This document shows positions 35,961 to 44,788 of a DNA stretch of 64,000 bases, in pieces. The position numbers and the translations under genes are program-made. Position 1 is the first letter of the stretch. Each line of letters begins with the position of its first letter. The notes beneath the pieces are model-generated. The model searched no databases. It was not told the origin of the DNA and saw only the letters and a list, made by a program, of their open reading frames with translations. Source of the DNA: Lewinellaceae bacterium (GTDB lineage Bacteria > Bacteroidota > Bacteroidia > Chitinophagales > Saprospiraceae); NCBI GenBank assembly GCA_016719605.1, contig JADJYW010000008.1, positions 186,001-250,000 of the forward strand, in the 5' to 3' direction.

Positions 35961-37029
35961 ATGCTCACTACGCTCAACATCGTCATCGGCCTCGTTTTCG
36001 TGCTGCTGTTGTTCAGCCTCTCGCCTCCACCGTGATGGAGGTCATCGCGGCCGCACTCTCGCTGCGGGCCAAGCACCTGCGTTACACGCTGGAAAATATG
36101 CTCGGCGAAAAGATGGACGACTTCGTTCGGCATCCACTCTTCCGCCAGCTGTCCTTTGCTACCAGCCACCGCCGGGCACGCACATCGCTGTACCATCTGC
36201 CCGGCCACGTCAACAAAGACACCTTTGTCACCATTGTGCAGGATATCCTGGACTGCGGCGACAAGGAGGCGCTGCAAGCCCGGATACAGGGAATGGTAGA
36301 GGGCGAACCCAAGCGGATGTTGCAATTTATCCTGCGCCAGTCGGGGGGCGATCCCGCCGTTTTCAAAGCACACGCCGAACGCTGGTTCGACGATGTGATG
36401 GACCGTGCAGGTGACTGGTACAAGCGCAACCTGAAATGGTGGCTCTTCGGGGTTGGACTGGTTCTGGCCGCTATTTTCAACGCCGATACCATCCAGATTT
36501 ACCAAACAATTTCATCAAGCGCTACCGTCCAAACCATGCTGGTGGACATGGCCTCCAACTATGCCGAAAAACGGATACCGTGGTCGGCCCCAATTTGAAT
36601 TTGACGCTGGAGCAGTCGGTCGCCCGGATGGACTCGGCACTCCAGACGATCGAGTATATCCGGTCTCCGCTGGGCCTCGGCTGGGACAGCACCGAGTCCG
36701 GCCAGGGTTTGCCCTGGTGGTTGGTCAAATTGGCGGGACTGTTGCTCACCGGCATTGCCGTCACCTTTGGCGCACCGTTCTGGTTCGACCTGTTGCGCAA
36801 AATGCTCAGCCTGCGCAGCGGAGGCGGGGCCGAAAAATCCCCCGAACCGCAGCCCTTGCCCACGCCCGCCAAGGCGCCTGCCGCCCGGCCGACGGCTGTC
36901 GCCGAAGCCTCCGAAAAACCCGTAGCCGCCGCACCGGTGCAAACAGAAAAACCACTGAAAAAGCCGTCGCCACCACCGAAAAAGCCGACGCCAACACCGC
37001 CACCGCCGAAAAAGAAACCGGTAGGGTAG
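35961..37029 (+). pseudogene. Membrane protein paralogue of the gene at 39960, broken by two single-base deletions
   Basis: Three consecutive frames together match the intact protein at 39960-40988. Frame one starts at 35961 (MLTTLNIVIGLVFVLLLFSL). The sense then moves by one base near 36020 (missing C in CCTC-CTCGCC) to LASTVMEVIAAALSLRAKH, and again near 36566 (A5 for A6) to KTDTVVGPNLNLTLEQS. The repaired protein is about 356 residues with membrane segments at 6-25, near 160 and near 255, and a Pro/Lys-rich tail. Sequence errors would explain it equally well, since other deletions in the window have the same form. Confidence 0.8.
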
Positions 37030-37054
37030 GGCACTTGAGGAGCACTTGACGGAG

Positions 37055-37232
37055 GGTGTCTCGTAAGTTCGCACCGCATTGCGCCGTTGACAGGCTGTAT
37101 CCATTTTTTGACAGGATAAAAAGGATTTACAGGATTTTCGGCGGCGGTACCGCCGCCACATTTATCCTGTAAATCTTGTAAATCCTGTCTGAAAAAAATC
37201 AAAGCCTGTCAAAATCGTGCTTGTGAGACACC
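37055..37232. repeat. Large imperfect palindrome (about 178 bp, MITE-like)
   Basis: Outer ends GGTGTCTC and GAGACACC are complementary. Inside, TTGACAGGCT...GATTTACAGGAT on the left pairs with ATCCTGTAAATC...AGCCTGTCAA on the right, around a GC-rich centre GGCGGCGGTACCGCCGCC. The gap 37030-37279 holds nothing else. No transposase is encoded. Confidence 0.7.
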
Positions 37233-37279
37233 TTCTCGGCCGACCTCTATCACTCCATCAGCCAATCAACTCCTGGGTT

Positions 37280-38767
37280 ATGAAAATTCGTTTTATTGAA
37301 GAAACGTACATTCGGGCGCTTCCGAAAACCAAAGGCAATCAGCCTCTGGGCACGATGCATCTGGGCGCCGAAATAGATGTGGAACCCGATACCGTCAAGG
37401 GCGAGTCTTTGGAGGGCAACAACCAGTGGTACCGCGACAACAATGGCTGGCACTACTGGTCGGGACGCACCGAAGTCGTGGCGCCACCGCCGCCCCAGCA
37501 AGTCGAAACCACCGGTGGCTTTGTGATGGCCCCGGCCACGCCGCAGGAAATAGCCGCCGCCGTCGAGGAACCCGGCGTGCCGGTTATTGTGCCCCCATTG
37601 GCCAACGACGACGACCAGTGGCGCAAGGGCGAAATACCCGATGGCGAAACCCGCGTAGTACCTCCGCTCGATGTTTTACTGGAACTGGAAAAACAGTCCC
37701 GCACGGCTTTTTTTGCCGGCCTGCCCACCCGCCTTGCTCCCGCGCAGCGGCCTCCGGTGGACTCCGGACTCGAATCTACCCGGCGTGGCACAGTATTCCC
37801 GCCCCCCAACACCACCCCACCGCCCCCAATCGTGCCCGACCAATCGAATCAATCCGAATCAATCCAGTCTTTCTGGCAAAATCCCGCTCCGCGCCGGCTC
37901 AACTGGTGCTTGCAAAACTACCGGATCGCACAGGACTGGTGGCAGTCGCGGGGAATCACGGGCGACAAGGTGACCATCGCCTTGCTGGGTACCGGCGTTG
38001 CAACCAACCACCCGGACCTGCAAAACCTGCGCGGCGGGTTTTGTTTTCCCAACAACAAGATGCAACCGGAAGACCGGCACGGACTTGGCACCCAGGCAGC
38101 CATCGTGGCTGCGGGTATGGGCCACACGGTGTTTGGCGTAGCCCCGGCAGCCCAATTGCTGGTTGGAAAAATCGGCGAGCAGGATCACCTGATTACCCCC
38201 GAGGGCCTGATTGCCGGTTTGGGCTGGGCCATTGAGGCGGGCGCCGATGTCATCGCCATGCTGGTGGATTTCCCCGATATGCAGGCGCATGACCTGGAAA
38301 ATTTGAAGACCCTCGTACAGGAAGCCGGGCAACGCGGCATCTTGCTGGTGGCGCCGGTGGGCACTTCCGACAACAAAAAACCGGAGTCGCGCTATCCGGC
38401 TCAACTCGACGGCGTGCTGTCCGTGGGCGCCCATGACCAATACGGGCAACGAAGCAGTTTCTCGGCCCGCAGCTACCACCTCGACCTGCTGGTTCCCGGC
38501 GAAGGGCTGCTCACCGCCATGCCCGACGGACGGACAACATACAACCAGAAATCAACGGCTATCGCGGCAGCCTTCGCAGCGGGTTTCCTCGCCCTCGTCC
38601 GCCAGTGGCAATGGGAAAAACACCAGCAGGTGGAACCCAACACAGTCTTTGACCTCTTGCGCCAGACCGCCGTCGCCCGCCGTACCTTCAACAAAGGCGA
38701 CGACATCGAACAGGGCCACGGCATCCTCAACCCCGTTGAAATCCTCAACCACCTCGAAACCCGCTAA
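37280..38767 (+). CDS. Subtilisin-like protein with lost catalytic residues (pseudo-S8), N-terminal SH3-like domain
   Basis: 495 residues from the ATG at 37280. Residues 1-75 look like an SH3-type domain (RFIEETYIRAL...NNQWYRDNNGWHYW). A Pro-rich linker leads to an S8 fold from about 215 onward. The usual Asp-Thr-Gly of the first catalytic motif is Gly-Thr-Gly (ALLGTGVATNHPDL, residue 237), the His is kept (RHGLGTQAA, residue 267), the oxyanion Asn region reads LVAPVGTSD, and the catalytic GTSMA is STAIA (residue ~427). So Asp, Asn and Ser are all replaced and it should be inactive, perhaps a binding or scaffold protein. No signal peptide is seen. It lies between two copies of a membrane protein gene. 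Confidence 0.78.
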   Translation: MKIRFIEETYIRALPKTKGNQPLGTMHLGAEIDVEPDTVKGESLEGNNQWYRDNNGWHYWSGRTEVVAPPPPQQVETTGGFVMAPATPQEIAAAVEEPGVPVIVPPLANDDDQWRKGEIPDGETRVVPPLDVLLELEKQSRTAFFAGLPTRLAPAQRPPVDSGLESTRRGTVFPPPNTTPPPPIVPDQSNQSESIQSFWQNPAPRRLNWCLQNYRIAQDWWQSRGITGDKVTIALLGTGVATNHPDLQNLRGGFCFPNNKMQPEDRHGLGTQAAIVAAGMGHTVFGVAPAAQLLVGKIGEQDHLITPEGLIAGLGWAIEAGADVIAMLVDFPDMQAHDLENLKTLVQEAGQRGILLVAPVGTSDNKKPESRYPAQLDGVLSVGAHDQYGQRSSFSARSYHLDLLVPGEGLLTAMPDGRTTYNQKSTAIAAAFAAGFLALVRQWQWEKHQQVEPNTVFDLLRQTAVARRTFNKGDDIEQGHGILNPVEILNHLETR

Positions 38768-38771
38768 CCAG

Positions 38772-38808
38772 CAACCCTCTAACCCTCCAACCTTCCAACC
38801 TTCCAACC
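38772..38808 (+). repeat. AACCTTCC-type octamer repeat abutting a start codon
   Basis: AACCCTCTAACCCTCCAACC- and AACCTTCC-type units run right up to the ATG at 38809, matching the array before the tape-measure gene. Confidence 0.8.
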
Positions 38809-39795
38809 ATGCCGGCACATTTGCAACAACTTATTGAGCGCGGGCAAAGTATTTCGGTGAGCGATCTGGGCTTGTCCGCCAACGTCCTGGTCACCGAAGA
38901 AGTGCAAACACATCTCTGCGACATTGGCCTGCTCGATCCCATCATTGATGGCGATGCCGACACGCCGTTTCGCCCTGTTCGGAAAGCCGACGGCAAACTG
39001 GGCTTGAACACCCGCAATGCGCTTCTGGCTTTTCACCACTACGCCCAACTTCCATATGTGGACAACCTGCTTGGTCCGGATTTTTTCACAACCCTCGAAA
39101 ACACCCGACCAGACGCCTTTTTCCCCGTCCAGTTCGATACCCTCCCCGACGATGACCCGCAAACCCGGCTGGCCAAACGCGTCCTCCGTTACATGCACAA
39201 AAAAGGTTACTGGATCGCTCGTGCCCCCGATACGCTCAACATCGTGTATGTGGAAGGCATCAATGCCGATGGACAACCCAACGACGACCGCCTCAACGAG
39301 TGGAACGACCGCCGGATGCTGATCCGCATCTTGCCCGGCGGCCGCCCGGAAATGCTGGCCAACGACCAGGCCACCACCGAGCCGGGGCGTTTTTATACCA
39401 TGAACCCGCTCAACCGCCTCGGCGTGGCCCGCATCGCTTTTGGGCAATACAAGGCCTGGGTTGACGGCGTACACAAGGGATTTCAGCCGGCGCTCGTGCA
39501 GCGCGGCAAACTCCGGCTGCACCGCGACCTCAACCGAAACAGCCAACGCGACGCATCCGATCCCATTGATGTAGGCGACAGTTTTGGTATCAACCAGCAC
39601 TCCACCGCCCCCGATGCCAACCCGGCATTTGTAGACAAGTTCAGCGCCGGGTGCCTCGTGGGGCGCCGCTATCGCTGGCACCTGTCTTTTATGCAACTGG
39701 TGCGCCAGGATATCCGCTACGCCATGAACAAAGGTTATGTGTTTATGAGCACGGTGCTGGACGGCGCAGATTTGGCCAAGGAAGAGCCGGGTTGA
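38809..39795 (+). CDS. Unknown protein with an L,D-transpeptidase-like Ser-Ala-Gly-Cys motif (possible cell-wall enzyme)
   Basis: 328 residues without a signal peptide. The N-terminal ~75 residues (QSISVSDLGLSANVLVTEEV...ADGKLGLNTRNALLAF) resemble a peptidoglycan-binding-like module (the GxxTxxAL pattern). The C-terminal part has a GINQHS segment and, about 20 residues later, FSAGCLVGRRYRWHLSF. The combination of His and S-A-G-C recalls the YkuD-type active site, though the spacing and fold are not verifiable by eye. It may remodel peptidoglycan to let particles out or be delivered as cargo. The function is a hypothesis. Confidence 0.5.
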   Translation: MPAHLQQLIERGQSISVSDLGLSANVLVTEEVQTHLCDIGLLDPIIDGDADTPFRPVRKADGKLGLNTRNALLAFHHYAQLPYVDNLLGPDFFTTLENTRPDAFFPVQFDTLPDDDPQTRLAKRVLRYMHKKGYWIARAPDTLNIVYVEGINADGQPNDDRLNEWNDRRMLIRILPGGRPEMLANDQATTEPGRFYTMNPLNRLGVARIAFGQYKAWVDGVHKGFQPALVQRGKLRLHRDLNRNSQRDASDPIDVGDSFGINQHSTAPDANPAFVDKFSAGCLVGRRYRWHLSFMQLVRQDIRYAMNKGYVFMSTVLDGADLAKEEPG

Positions 39796-39817
39796 TGCTG
39801 GGCGGGCTGTACGAGGA

Positions 39818-39848
39818 GACCTTCCAGGTTTGACAAACCTGGAAGGTC
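39818..39848. repeat. Short palindrome GACCTTCCAGGTTTG
   Basis: Two 15-base arms (39818-39832 and 39834-39848) are exact complements around one base. A variant (15-base arms, three-base loop) is at 51615-51647, and related copies flank the element near 60611 and 60867. No T-run follows, so this is an extragenic palindrome family rather than a terminator. Confidence 0.75.
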
Positions 39849-39914
39849 TGGATATTCGAAAAATACCCGCTGCTGTGCTACAAAAGTCCCCGCCGTCACC
39901 GAGCCGGAATTTCC

Positions 39915-39922
39915 TACTTTTG
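39915..39922 (+). promoter_or_regulatory. Candidate -7 promoter element before the membrane protein gene
   Basis: TACTTTTG matches TAnnTTTG and lies 37 bases before the ATG, with a CTCAAAA repeat array between. Confidence 0.4.
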
Positions 39923-39932
39923 CGACGCCCCC

Positions 39933-39955
39933 ACTCAAAACTCAAAACTCAAAAC
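39933..39955 (+). repeat. CTCAAAA heptamer repeat leader
   Basis: Three tandem ACTCAAA units immediately upstream of the ATG at 39960. Confidence 0.85.
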
Positions 39956-39959
39956 AGGC

Positions 39960-40988
39960 ATGTTCAACCTCCTCTCTATCGTCATCGGGATCGTTTTCGT
40001 ACTCCTGCTATTCAGCCTGTTGGCTACCACTATCATGGAAATCATTGCCGGGCTGCTGACGCTGCGTGGCAAAAGCCTGATTAACGTGTTCAAAAGTATG
40101 CTCGGCGACGAGCAGGCCGGCGCGTTTGTCAACCACGTTTATTTCAAACAAATGGGCGAGAAGGCTTCTTTCCTGCGCTTTCTGCGCAAAGCCCCGCTGC
40201 CTCCGTCTTACATCCGACCAAACACATTTTCCGGCATCCTGCTGGACGTATCCGGCGTGAATTCCGACCGCGATGTGCAGGCCTCCATTGACCGGCTCCC
40301 GGACGGACGGCTGAAGGAAGTGCTCGATTTCCTGTACCGCGAGTCGCACGGCGATCTCGTGGTGTTCCGCCAGAAGGTGGAAGAATGGTACAATGAGGTC
40401 ATGGAACGCGCCTCCGAATGGTATGTGAGCAACGTGCGCGGGTGGCTCATGGGTGTGGGGCTTGTCATTGCCATCGTGTTCAACGTGGATGTGATCAGTA
40501 TTTACTCCACTCTCAGTACCAATGCAGCCCTGCGCGATTACGTTGCCGATGCCGCCACGCAATATGTGCAGACCCAGCCCGCCCCGCTGGTGGTAGACAG
40601 CGTGGTTGTCAACCCCGATCTGCAGGGAGCAAAAACACGCATGGAGACCCTGCTCAACGAAAATATCGCGGCGATTCGCTCCCCGCTCGGCATTGGCTGG
40701 GAAAATGTGGCGTGGCCCACCGAGGACAAAAACCGCTGGTGGATGTACAAACTCATCGGCTGGATCACAACGGCTTTTGCCGTTTCCCTTGGCGCCAAAT
40801 TCTGGTACGACCTGCTGCGCCAATTAGTGAATTTCCGCGGCTCAAAACCCGCAGCTACATCGGCGCCTGCCGCCACTGGGACAACCACCACCACAGCGCC
40901 CATTCTGACCAAACCCGGATCCGGCCTGTTTGAAAGTACCAAACGCAAAGCCCCGGAGAAGAAAGAAGAGGACGACGTAAAAGGCTAA
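39960..40988 (+). CDS. Membrane protein of unknown function, intact paralogue of the broken gene at 35961
   Basis: 342 residues. An N-terminal membrane segment (LLSIVIGIVFVLLLFSLLATTIM), a cytoplasmic-looking helical region of ~130 residues, a second membrane segment near 160-185 (GWLMGVGLVIAIVFNVDVISIY), and a third near 265-285 (WITTAFAVSLGAKFWYDLL). The C-terminal ~45 residues are low-complexity Pro/Thr/Lys. The final two segments and the sequence EN..AAIRSPLGIGWENV are shared with the broken paralogue. No known domain is recognised. Its pairing with the dead subtilase and the possible cell-wall enzyme suggests a shared envelope function next to the eCIS. Confidence 0.75.
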   Translation: MFNLLSIVIGIVFVLLLFSLLATTIMEIIAGLLTLRGKSLINVFKSMLGDEQAGAFVNHVYFKQMGEKASFLRFLRKAPLPPSYIRPNTFSGILLDVSGVNSDRDVQASIDRLPDGRLKEVLDFLYRESHGDLVVFRQKVEEWYNEVMERASEWYVSNVRGWLMGVGLVIAIVFNVDVISIYSTLSTNAALRDYVADAATQYVQTQPAPLVVDSVVVNPDLQGAKTRMETLLNENIAAIRSPLGIGWENVAWPTEDKNRWWMYKLIGWITTAFAVSLGAKFWYDLLRQLVNFRGSKPAATSAPAATGTTTTTAPILTKPGSGLFESTKRKAPEKKEEDDVKG

Positions 40989-40990
40989 GG

Positions 40991-41146
40991 GCGTGTTTAA
41001 AATTTAGTCGCTGGGCTACGGACGGCCAATTTCATTTCTATCTTCGTTAAAATTTTCGCCGTAGGCGACCGGCTACGGCTGCAAATTTTGCCTCAATAGA
41101 AACAAAATTTGCTCGCCCTCGCTCCAGCACTAAAATTTAAACACGC
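40991..41146. repeat. MITE-like element with perfect 18-bp terminal inverted repeats
   Basis: GCGTGTTTAAAATTTAGT at 40991-41008 and its exact complement at 41129-41146 bound a 156-base non-coding stretch that is AT-rich and lacks an ORF. A flanking target duplication is not evident. Confidence 0.6.
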
Positions 41147-41154
41147 TCTAAACT

Positions 41155-42792
41155 GTGAAAATAGCACTCGCACAACTCGACTACCACATCGGAAACTTTG
41201 AGGCCAACCTCCACAAAATGTTGCTGGCGGTGGAGCAGGCGAGGGCACTCGGCGCCGACCTCGTCTGCTTCGGCGAACTCGCCGTGTGCGGCTATCCGCC
41301 CCGCGATTTTCTGGAATTCGACGACTTTATCCGCCGGTGCTACGCCTCCGTGGAAGCCCTGCGCGAAGCCAGTACCGGTATCGGTATTGTCGTCGGCGCA
41401 CCCGCACGCAACCCCGTGGTGGAAGGCAAAGACCTGCACAACTCGGCCTACTTCCTGTACGACGGCGCAATCCTCGGCGTGCAGCACAAAGCCCTGCTGC
41501 CCACCTACGACATCTTCGACGAGTACCGCTACTTCGAGCCGGGTCGGGAATTCCGCACCGTAGCGTTCAAAGGCAAAAAAATAGCCCTCTCCGTGTGCGA
41601 GGACATCTGGAATGTGGGCAACAACAACCCGCTGTACACCATCTGCCCGCTCGACGAGATGCTGCACGAGCACCCCGATTTTATCCTGAACCTCTCGGCT
41701 TCGCCGTTCAGTTACACACAAGCCGGCGAGCGCATCCACGTCGTGCAGTCCAACGTGGCGCGGTACGGTATCCCGCTGTTTTACACCAACCACGTCGGCG
41801 CGCAAACCGACCTCATCTTCGACGGCGGCAGCCTCGTGGTATCGCCCGACGGACTGGTTTTTGATGAAATGCCCTACTTCGAGGAAGGCCTGCGGGTGTA
41901 CGACCTGGAGGCGGTACAACAAGGCGGCCAGGCGAACGAGCAGCCCAAGGACAAAATCAAACTCATCCACGATGCGCTCGTGGTGGGTATCCGCGATTAC
42001 TTCCGGAAATTAGGTTTCAAACACGCTATTCTCGGCCTTTCCGGCGGCATAGACTCGGCTGTCACCTGCGTGCTGGCCGTGGAGGCGCTCGGCGCCGAAA
42101 ACGTGCGCGTGTTGCTCCTGCCCAGTCAGTTCAGCAGCGACCACTCCGTGGACGACGCCCGGCAATTGGCGGAAAACCTCGGTATCCGCTACGACATCCT
42201 GCCCATCCTGCCCATGTTCGAGGCATTTGAAACGGCCCTGCTGACCCAGTTTGCCGGGCAGCCGTTCAACGTCACCGAAGAAAATATCCAGGCCCGCATC
42301 CGCGGCACGCTGCTCATGGCCATGAGCAACAAATTCGGAAACATCCTGCTCAACACCACCAACAAAAGCGAAATGGCCGTCGGCTACGGCACGCTCTACG
42401 GGGATATGTGCGGCGGCATTTCCGTGCTCGGCGATGTGTACAAAACCGACGTGTATGCCCTGGCCCGCTACCTGAATCGGGACGCCGGGGTGATACCTGA
42501 AAACTCCATTGAAAAACCGCCCAGCGCCGAGCTCCGCCCCAACCAAAAAGACAGCGACAGCCTGCCGGACTACGACATCCTCGACGCGGTGCTGTACCAG
42601 TACATCGAGTGCCGCCAGGGGCCGCGCGAACTCGTGCAGATGGGTTTCGACGAAGCGCTCGTGGCGCGGGTACTGCGCCTCGTGAACATCAACGAGTTCA
42701 AACGCGAGCAGGCGGCGCCCGTGCTGCGGGTGAGCCGCAAGAGTTTCGGGATGGGCCGGCGGATGCCGATCGTGGGCAAGTATTTGTCCTGA
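41155..42792 (+). CDS. nadE: Glutamine-dependent NAD+ synthetase
   Basis: 545 residues combining an N-terminal nitrilase/glutaminase domain and a C-terminal ATP-dependent synthetase domain, so it uses glutamine to amidate deamido-NAD in the cytosol. The glutaminase triad is visible: Glu in FGELAVCGYPP (~42), Lys in HKALLPTYD (~114), Cys in ALSVCEDIWN (~148). The P-loop SGGIDSAVT lies near 295, with NTTNKSEMAVGYGTLYGD following. The start is a GTG a few bases after the MITE-like element, which therefore must contain or abut its promoter. Confidence 0.96.
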   Translation: MKIALAQLDYHIGNFEANLHKMLLAVEQARALGADLVCFGELAVCGYPPRDFLEFDDFIRRCYASVEALREASTGIGIVVGAPARNPVVEGKDLHNSAYFLYDGAILGVQHKALLPTYDIFDEYRYFEPGREFRTVAFKGKKIALSVCEDIWNVGNNNPLYTICPLDEMLHEHPDFILNLSASPFSYTQAGERIHVVQSNVARYGIPLFYTNHVGAQTDLIFDGGSLVVSPDGLVFDEMPYFEEGLRVYDLEAVQQGGQANEQPKDKIKLIHDALVVGIRDYFRKLGFKHAILGLSGGIDSAVTCVLAVEALGAENVRVLLLPSQFSSDHSVDDARQLAENLGIRYDILPILPMFEAFETALLTQFAGQPFNVTEENIQARIRGTLLMAMSNKFGNILLNTTNKSEMAVGYGTLYGDMCGGISVLGDVYKTDVYALARYLNRDAGVIPENSIEKPPSAELRPNQKDSDSLPDYDILDAVLYQYIECRQGPRELVQMGFDEALVARVLRLVNINEFKREQAAPVLRVSRKSFGMGRRMPIVGKYLS

Positions 42793-42841
42793 AGCCGGAA
42801 TTTTACCTGTAAACTTTTAAAGTTGAACGGAGCGCAGCCCG

Positions 42842-42849
42842 TACTTTTG
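42842..42849 (+). promoter_or_regulatory. Candidate -7 promoter element of the Uma2-family gene
   Basis: TACTTTTG with a TTG 16 bases upstream, 17 bases before the ATG at 42867; the same TTG spacing is seen before the cytochrome gene. Confidence 0.45.
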
Positions 42850-42866
42850 AACCAAAAGCAGCAACT

Positions 42867-43547
42867 ATGACAGCCGCAGCCACCACACCCGTTGCCCCGA
42901 AAAAAGAGAAACCTCTCCTGCCGAAAACCCTGCAGGAGCGCCTCAAACTGGAGGAAATCCTGGAGGTGCCCGCAACGTTGGACGAGTACTTCGAGCTGCT
43001 GCCCGGTTGCGAATACCGCCTCGATTACTCCGACGGAAAAATCATCGCCATGGGATATGCCTCCTTGACCCACGAAGCCCTTGTAGGGCGTATCATTTAT
43101 TTGCTGTCCGGCCTCTTCGGTATTGACGGCCCTTATCAGGTACTCGGCAGCAATGTCAGCACTTTCATTCCTGCCGCGCAGGCGGTACACAATGCCGACG
43201 TGGTGGTGCTGCAGGGCAAGCCGCAGCACCATGTTCACCAGGGGAAAAAACAAAAAATCAGCACCCTGCTGAATCCGTACCTCGTGGTGGAGGTGTTGTC
43301 CAAAAGCACTGCCCGGTATGATTTGGGCATAAAACTCCCGCGCTACAAAACGTTGCCAAGTGTGCAGCACGTCCTCATCGTCAGTCAGCATACCCAGGCC
43401 GTATCGCTCTATTCCCGCACCGGCCGCCCCAACCAGTGGCTCAATGTGGAGGTAACCGATGCCGAAACCGGCTTCGTGACCATCGAGCGGAAAAAACTCC
43501 GCCTGGCGGATATTTACCGAAACATCGGGGAGGAACACACGACGTGA
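42867..43547 (+). CDS. Uma2 family (DUF820) restriction-endonuclease-like protein
   Basis: 226 residues. A disordered Ala/Pro/Lys N terminus is followed by the Uma2 fold: EYRLDYSDGKIIAMGYASLTHEALVGRI, an AVHNADVVVL strand carrying the catalytic Asp, and PYLVVEVLSKSTARYD with the conserved EVLSxST motif. This PD-(D/E)xK family is abundant in Bacteroidota and Cyanobacteria; its cellular role is unknown. It stands alone with its own promoter. Confidence 0.88.
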   Translation: MTAAATTPVAPKKEKPLLPKTLQERLKLEEILEVPATLDEYFELLPGCEYRLDYSDGKIIAMGYASLTHEALVGRIIYLLSGLFGIDGPYQVLGSNVSTFIPAAQAVHNADVVVLQGKPQHHVHQGKKQKISTLLNPYLVVEVLSKSTARYDLGIKLPRYKTLPSVQHVLIVSQHTQAVSLYSRTGRPNQWLNVEVTDAETGFVTIERKKLRLADIYRNIGEEHTT

Positions 43548-43555
43548 GATTTACG

Positions 43556-43585
43556 ACTCAAAACTCAAAACTCAAAACTCAAAAC
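43556..43585 (+). repeat. CTCAAAA heptamer repeat leader
   Basis: Four tandem ACTCAAA units ending six bases before the ATG at 43592. Confidence 0.88.
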
Positions 43586-43591
43586 TGACAA

Positions 43592-44788
43592 ATGTTTCGT
43601 CTCCTCTTCTTTTTCCTCCCCGCCCTCCTGCCGGCGCAGGATCTCCTCGACTTGGTTCCGCGCCACTACTGCCAGTATTGGGGCGACACACTCGAAACCG
43701 AACTGTACCGCTTCGAGCCGAACGAGAGCGTGCCGCAAGCCGTGCAGCGCATCCTCGGCTGGGCGGGCTGCGAGGCCAATTTTGAGTTGGCGCAGAGCAA
43801 TGCCTCCAGCGTGGCGGCCGTGCTTGACGGCGAACGGCGCTACCTCCTGTACAGCCAGTACTTTTTTCACCATGTACCCAACCCGGCAGAAGCCTACGCC
43901 CTGCTCGCCCACGAGATCGGCCACCACCTGAACGAGCACCGGTTCGACAGCTGCTGCCGCCGGGGCGAGGAACTGGAGGCCGACCGGTTCATGGGCCATA
44001 TCCTCTTTCGCTCCAATTTTTCAGACTCCCTGCAAACCGTGGGTATGGCCGACTGGCGCCACGAGGGCGCGGGCTTCAGCGGGCACCCGCTTCCTGCCCG
44101 CGACCGCCGGGCAGCCATCGCACAGGGGTGGACACACGCCGAAACGGCCGTGCGCGCCCGCGAGTCGCTGGCTTTTTACGACAACAAGAGCAATGCTGAA
44201 ATGGCGGGCCTGAAGGCGTTTCCCTGGCCCCCGCCCGCTTGCGCCCAGCGCTATACCATACTGGAAAATGCCTCCGAACGCTTTGCCACCCTCGGCGATG
44301 TGAACAAGTGGCTGCGCAAAGCGCTGGACAACCGCCACTACTGGTCGCGCAGCTACCACTACCTGCCCAACGGCTTCGCCCTCGTCACCCGGCTGGAACA
44401 GTTCAACACCGACGGCACCTGCATGGCCGAAGAACAACGCTGGGTGGACTACCCCGTGGGCAATCTCGGCACAGGTATTCTCGACTACCTGTACACCCTC
44501 TTTGCACCCCGAATCGGCTATTACCGGCTGTTCGTGTTTGCCGTCACCGACCGGGCGACAGGCTCCAGCGGTACCGGCATCGAACGTCGACAGGCACAAA
44601 AATGGCTCGACGACGCTACCTCCAACCTGCCCTTCGACATCGGCAAACGCCTCGTGTCCGAACGCCACTTCGTGGAGGTGCTGGTCTATGAATTCGAAAC
44701 CAGCGACAGCAACCTGCGCCCCAAACAACGCTGCTCCGGCGCCAAACCCTGCCGGGAACATCTCGAGCGAGCAGGTTTGAAGTTTTGA
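43592..44788 (+). CDS. Secreted M48-like metalloprotease, first of four tandem HExxH genes
   Basis: 398 residues. The signal peptide MFRLLFFFLPALLPA is followed by a mature start at about QDLL. The zinc motif is LLAHEIGHHLNEHRFD, and a downstream EELEADRF supplies the third ligand in the M48 style. The remaining ~200 residues are unrecognised and unlike the FGE domain of the next three genes, but the signal peptide, zinc motif and heptamer leader show common ancestry. The predicted location is periplasmic or secreted. The last codons overlap an inverse copy of the heptamer repeat. Confidence 0.75.
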   Translation: MFRLLFFFLPALLPAQDLLDLVPRHYCQYWGDTLETELYRFEPNESVPQAVQRILGWAGCEANFELAQSNASSVAAVLDGERRYLLYSQYFFHHVPNPAEAYALLAHEIGHHLNEHRFDSCCRRGEELEADRFMGHILFRSNFSDSLQTVGMADWRHEGAGFSGHPLPARDRRAAIAQGWTHAETAVRARESLAFYDNKSNAEMAGLKAFPWPPPACAQRYTILENASERFATLGDVNKWLRKALDNRHYWSRSYHYLPNGFALVTRLEQFNTDGTCMAEEQRWVDYPVGNLGTGILDYLYTLFAPRIGYYRLFVFAVTDRATGSSGTGIERRQAQKWLDDATSNLPFDIGKRLVSERHFVEVLVYEFETSDSNLRPKQRCSGAKPCREHLERAGLKF

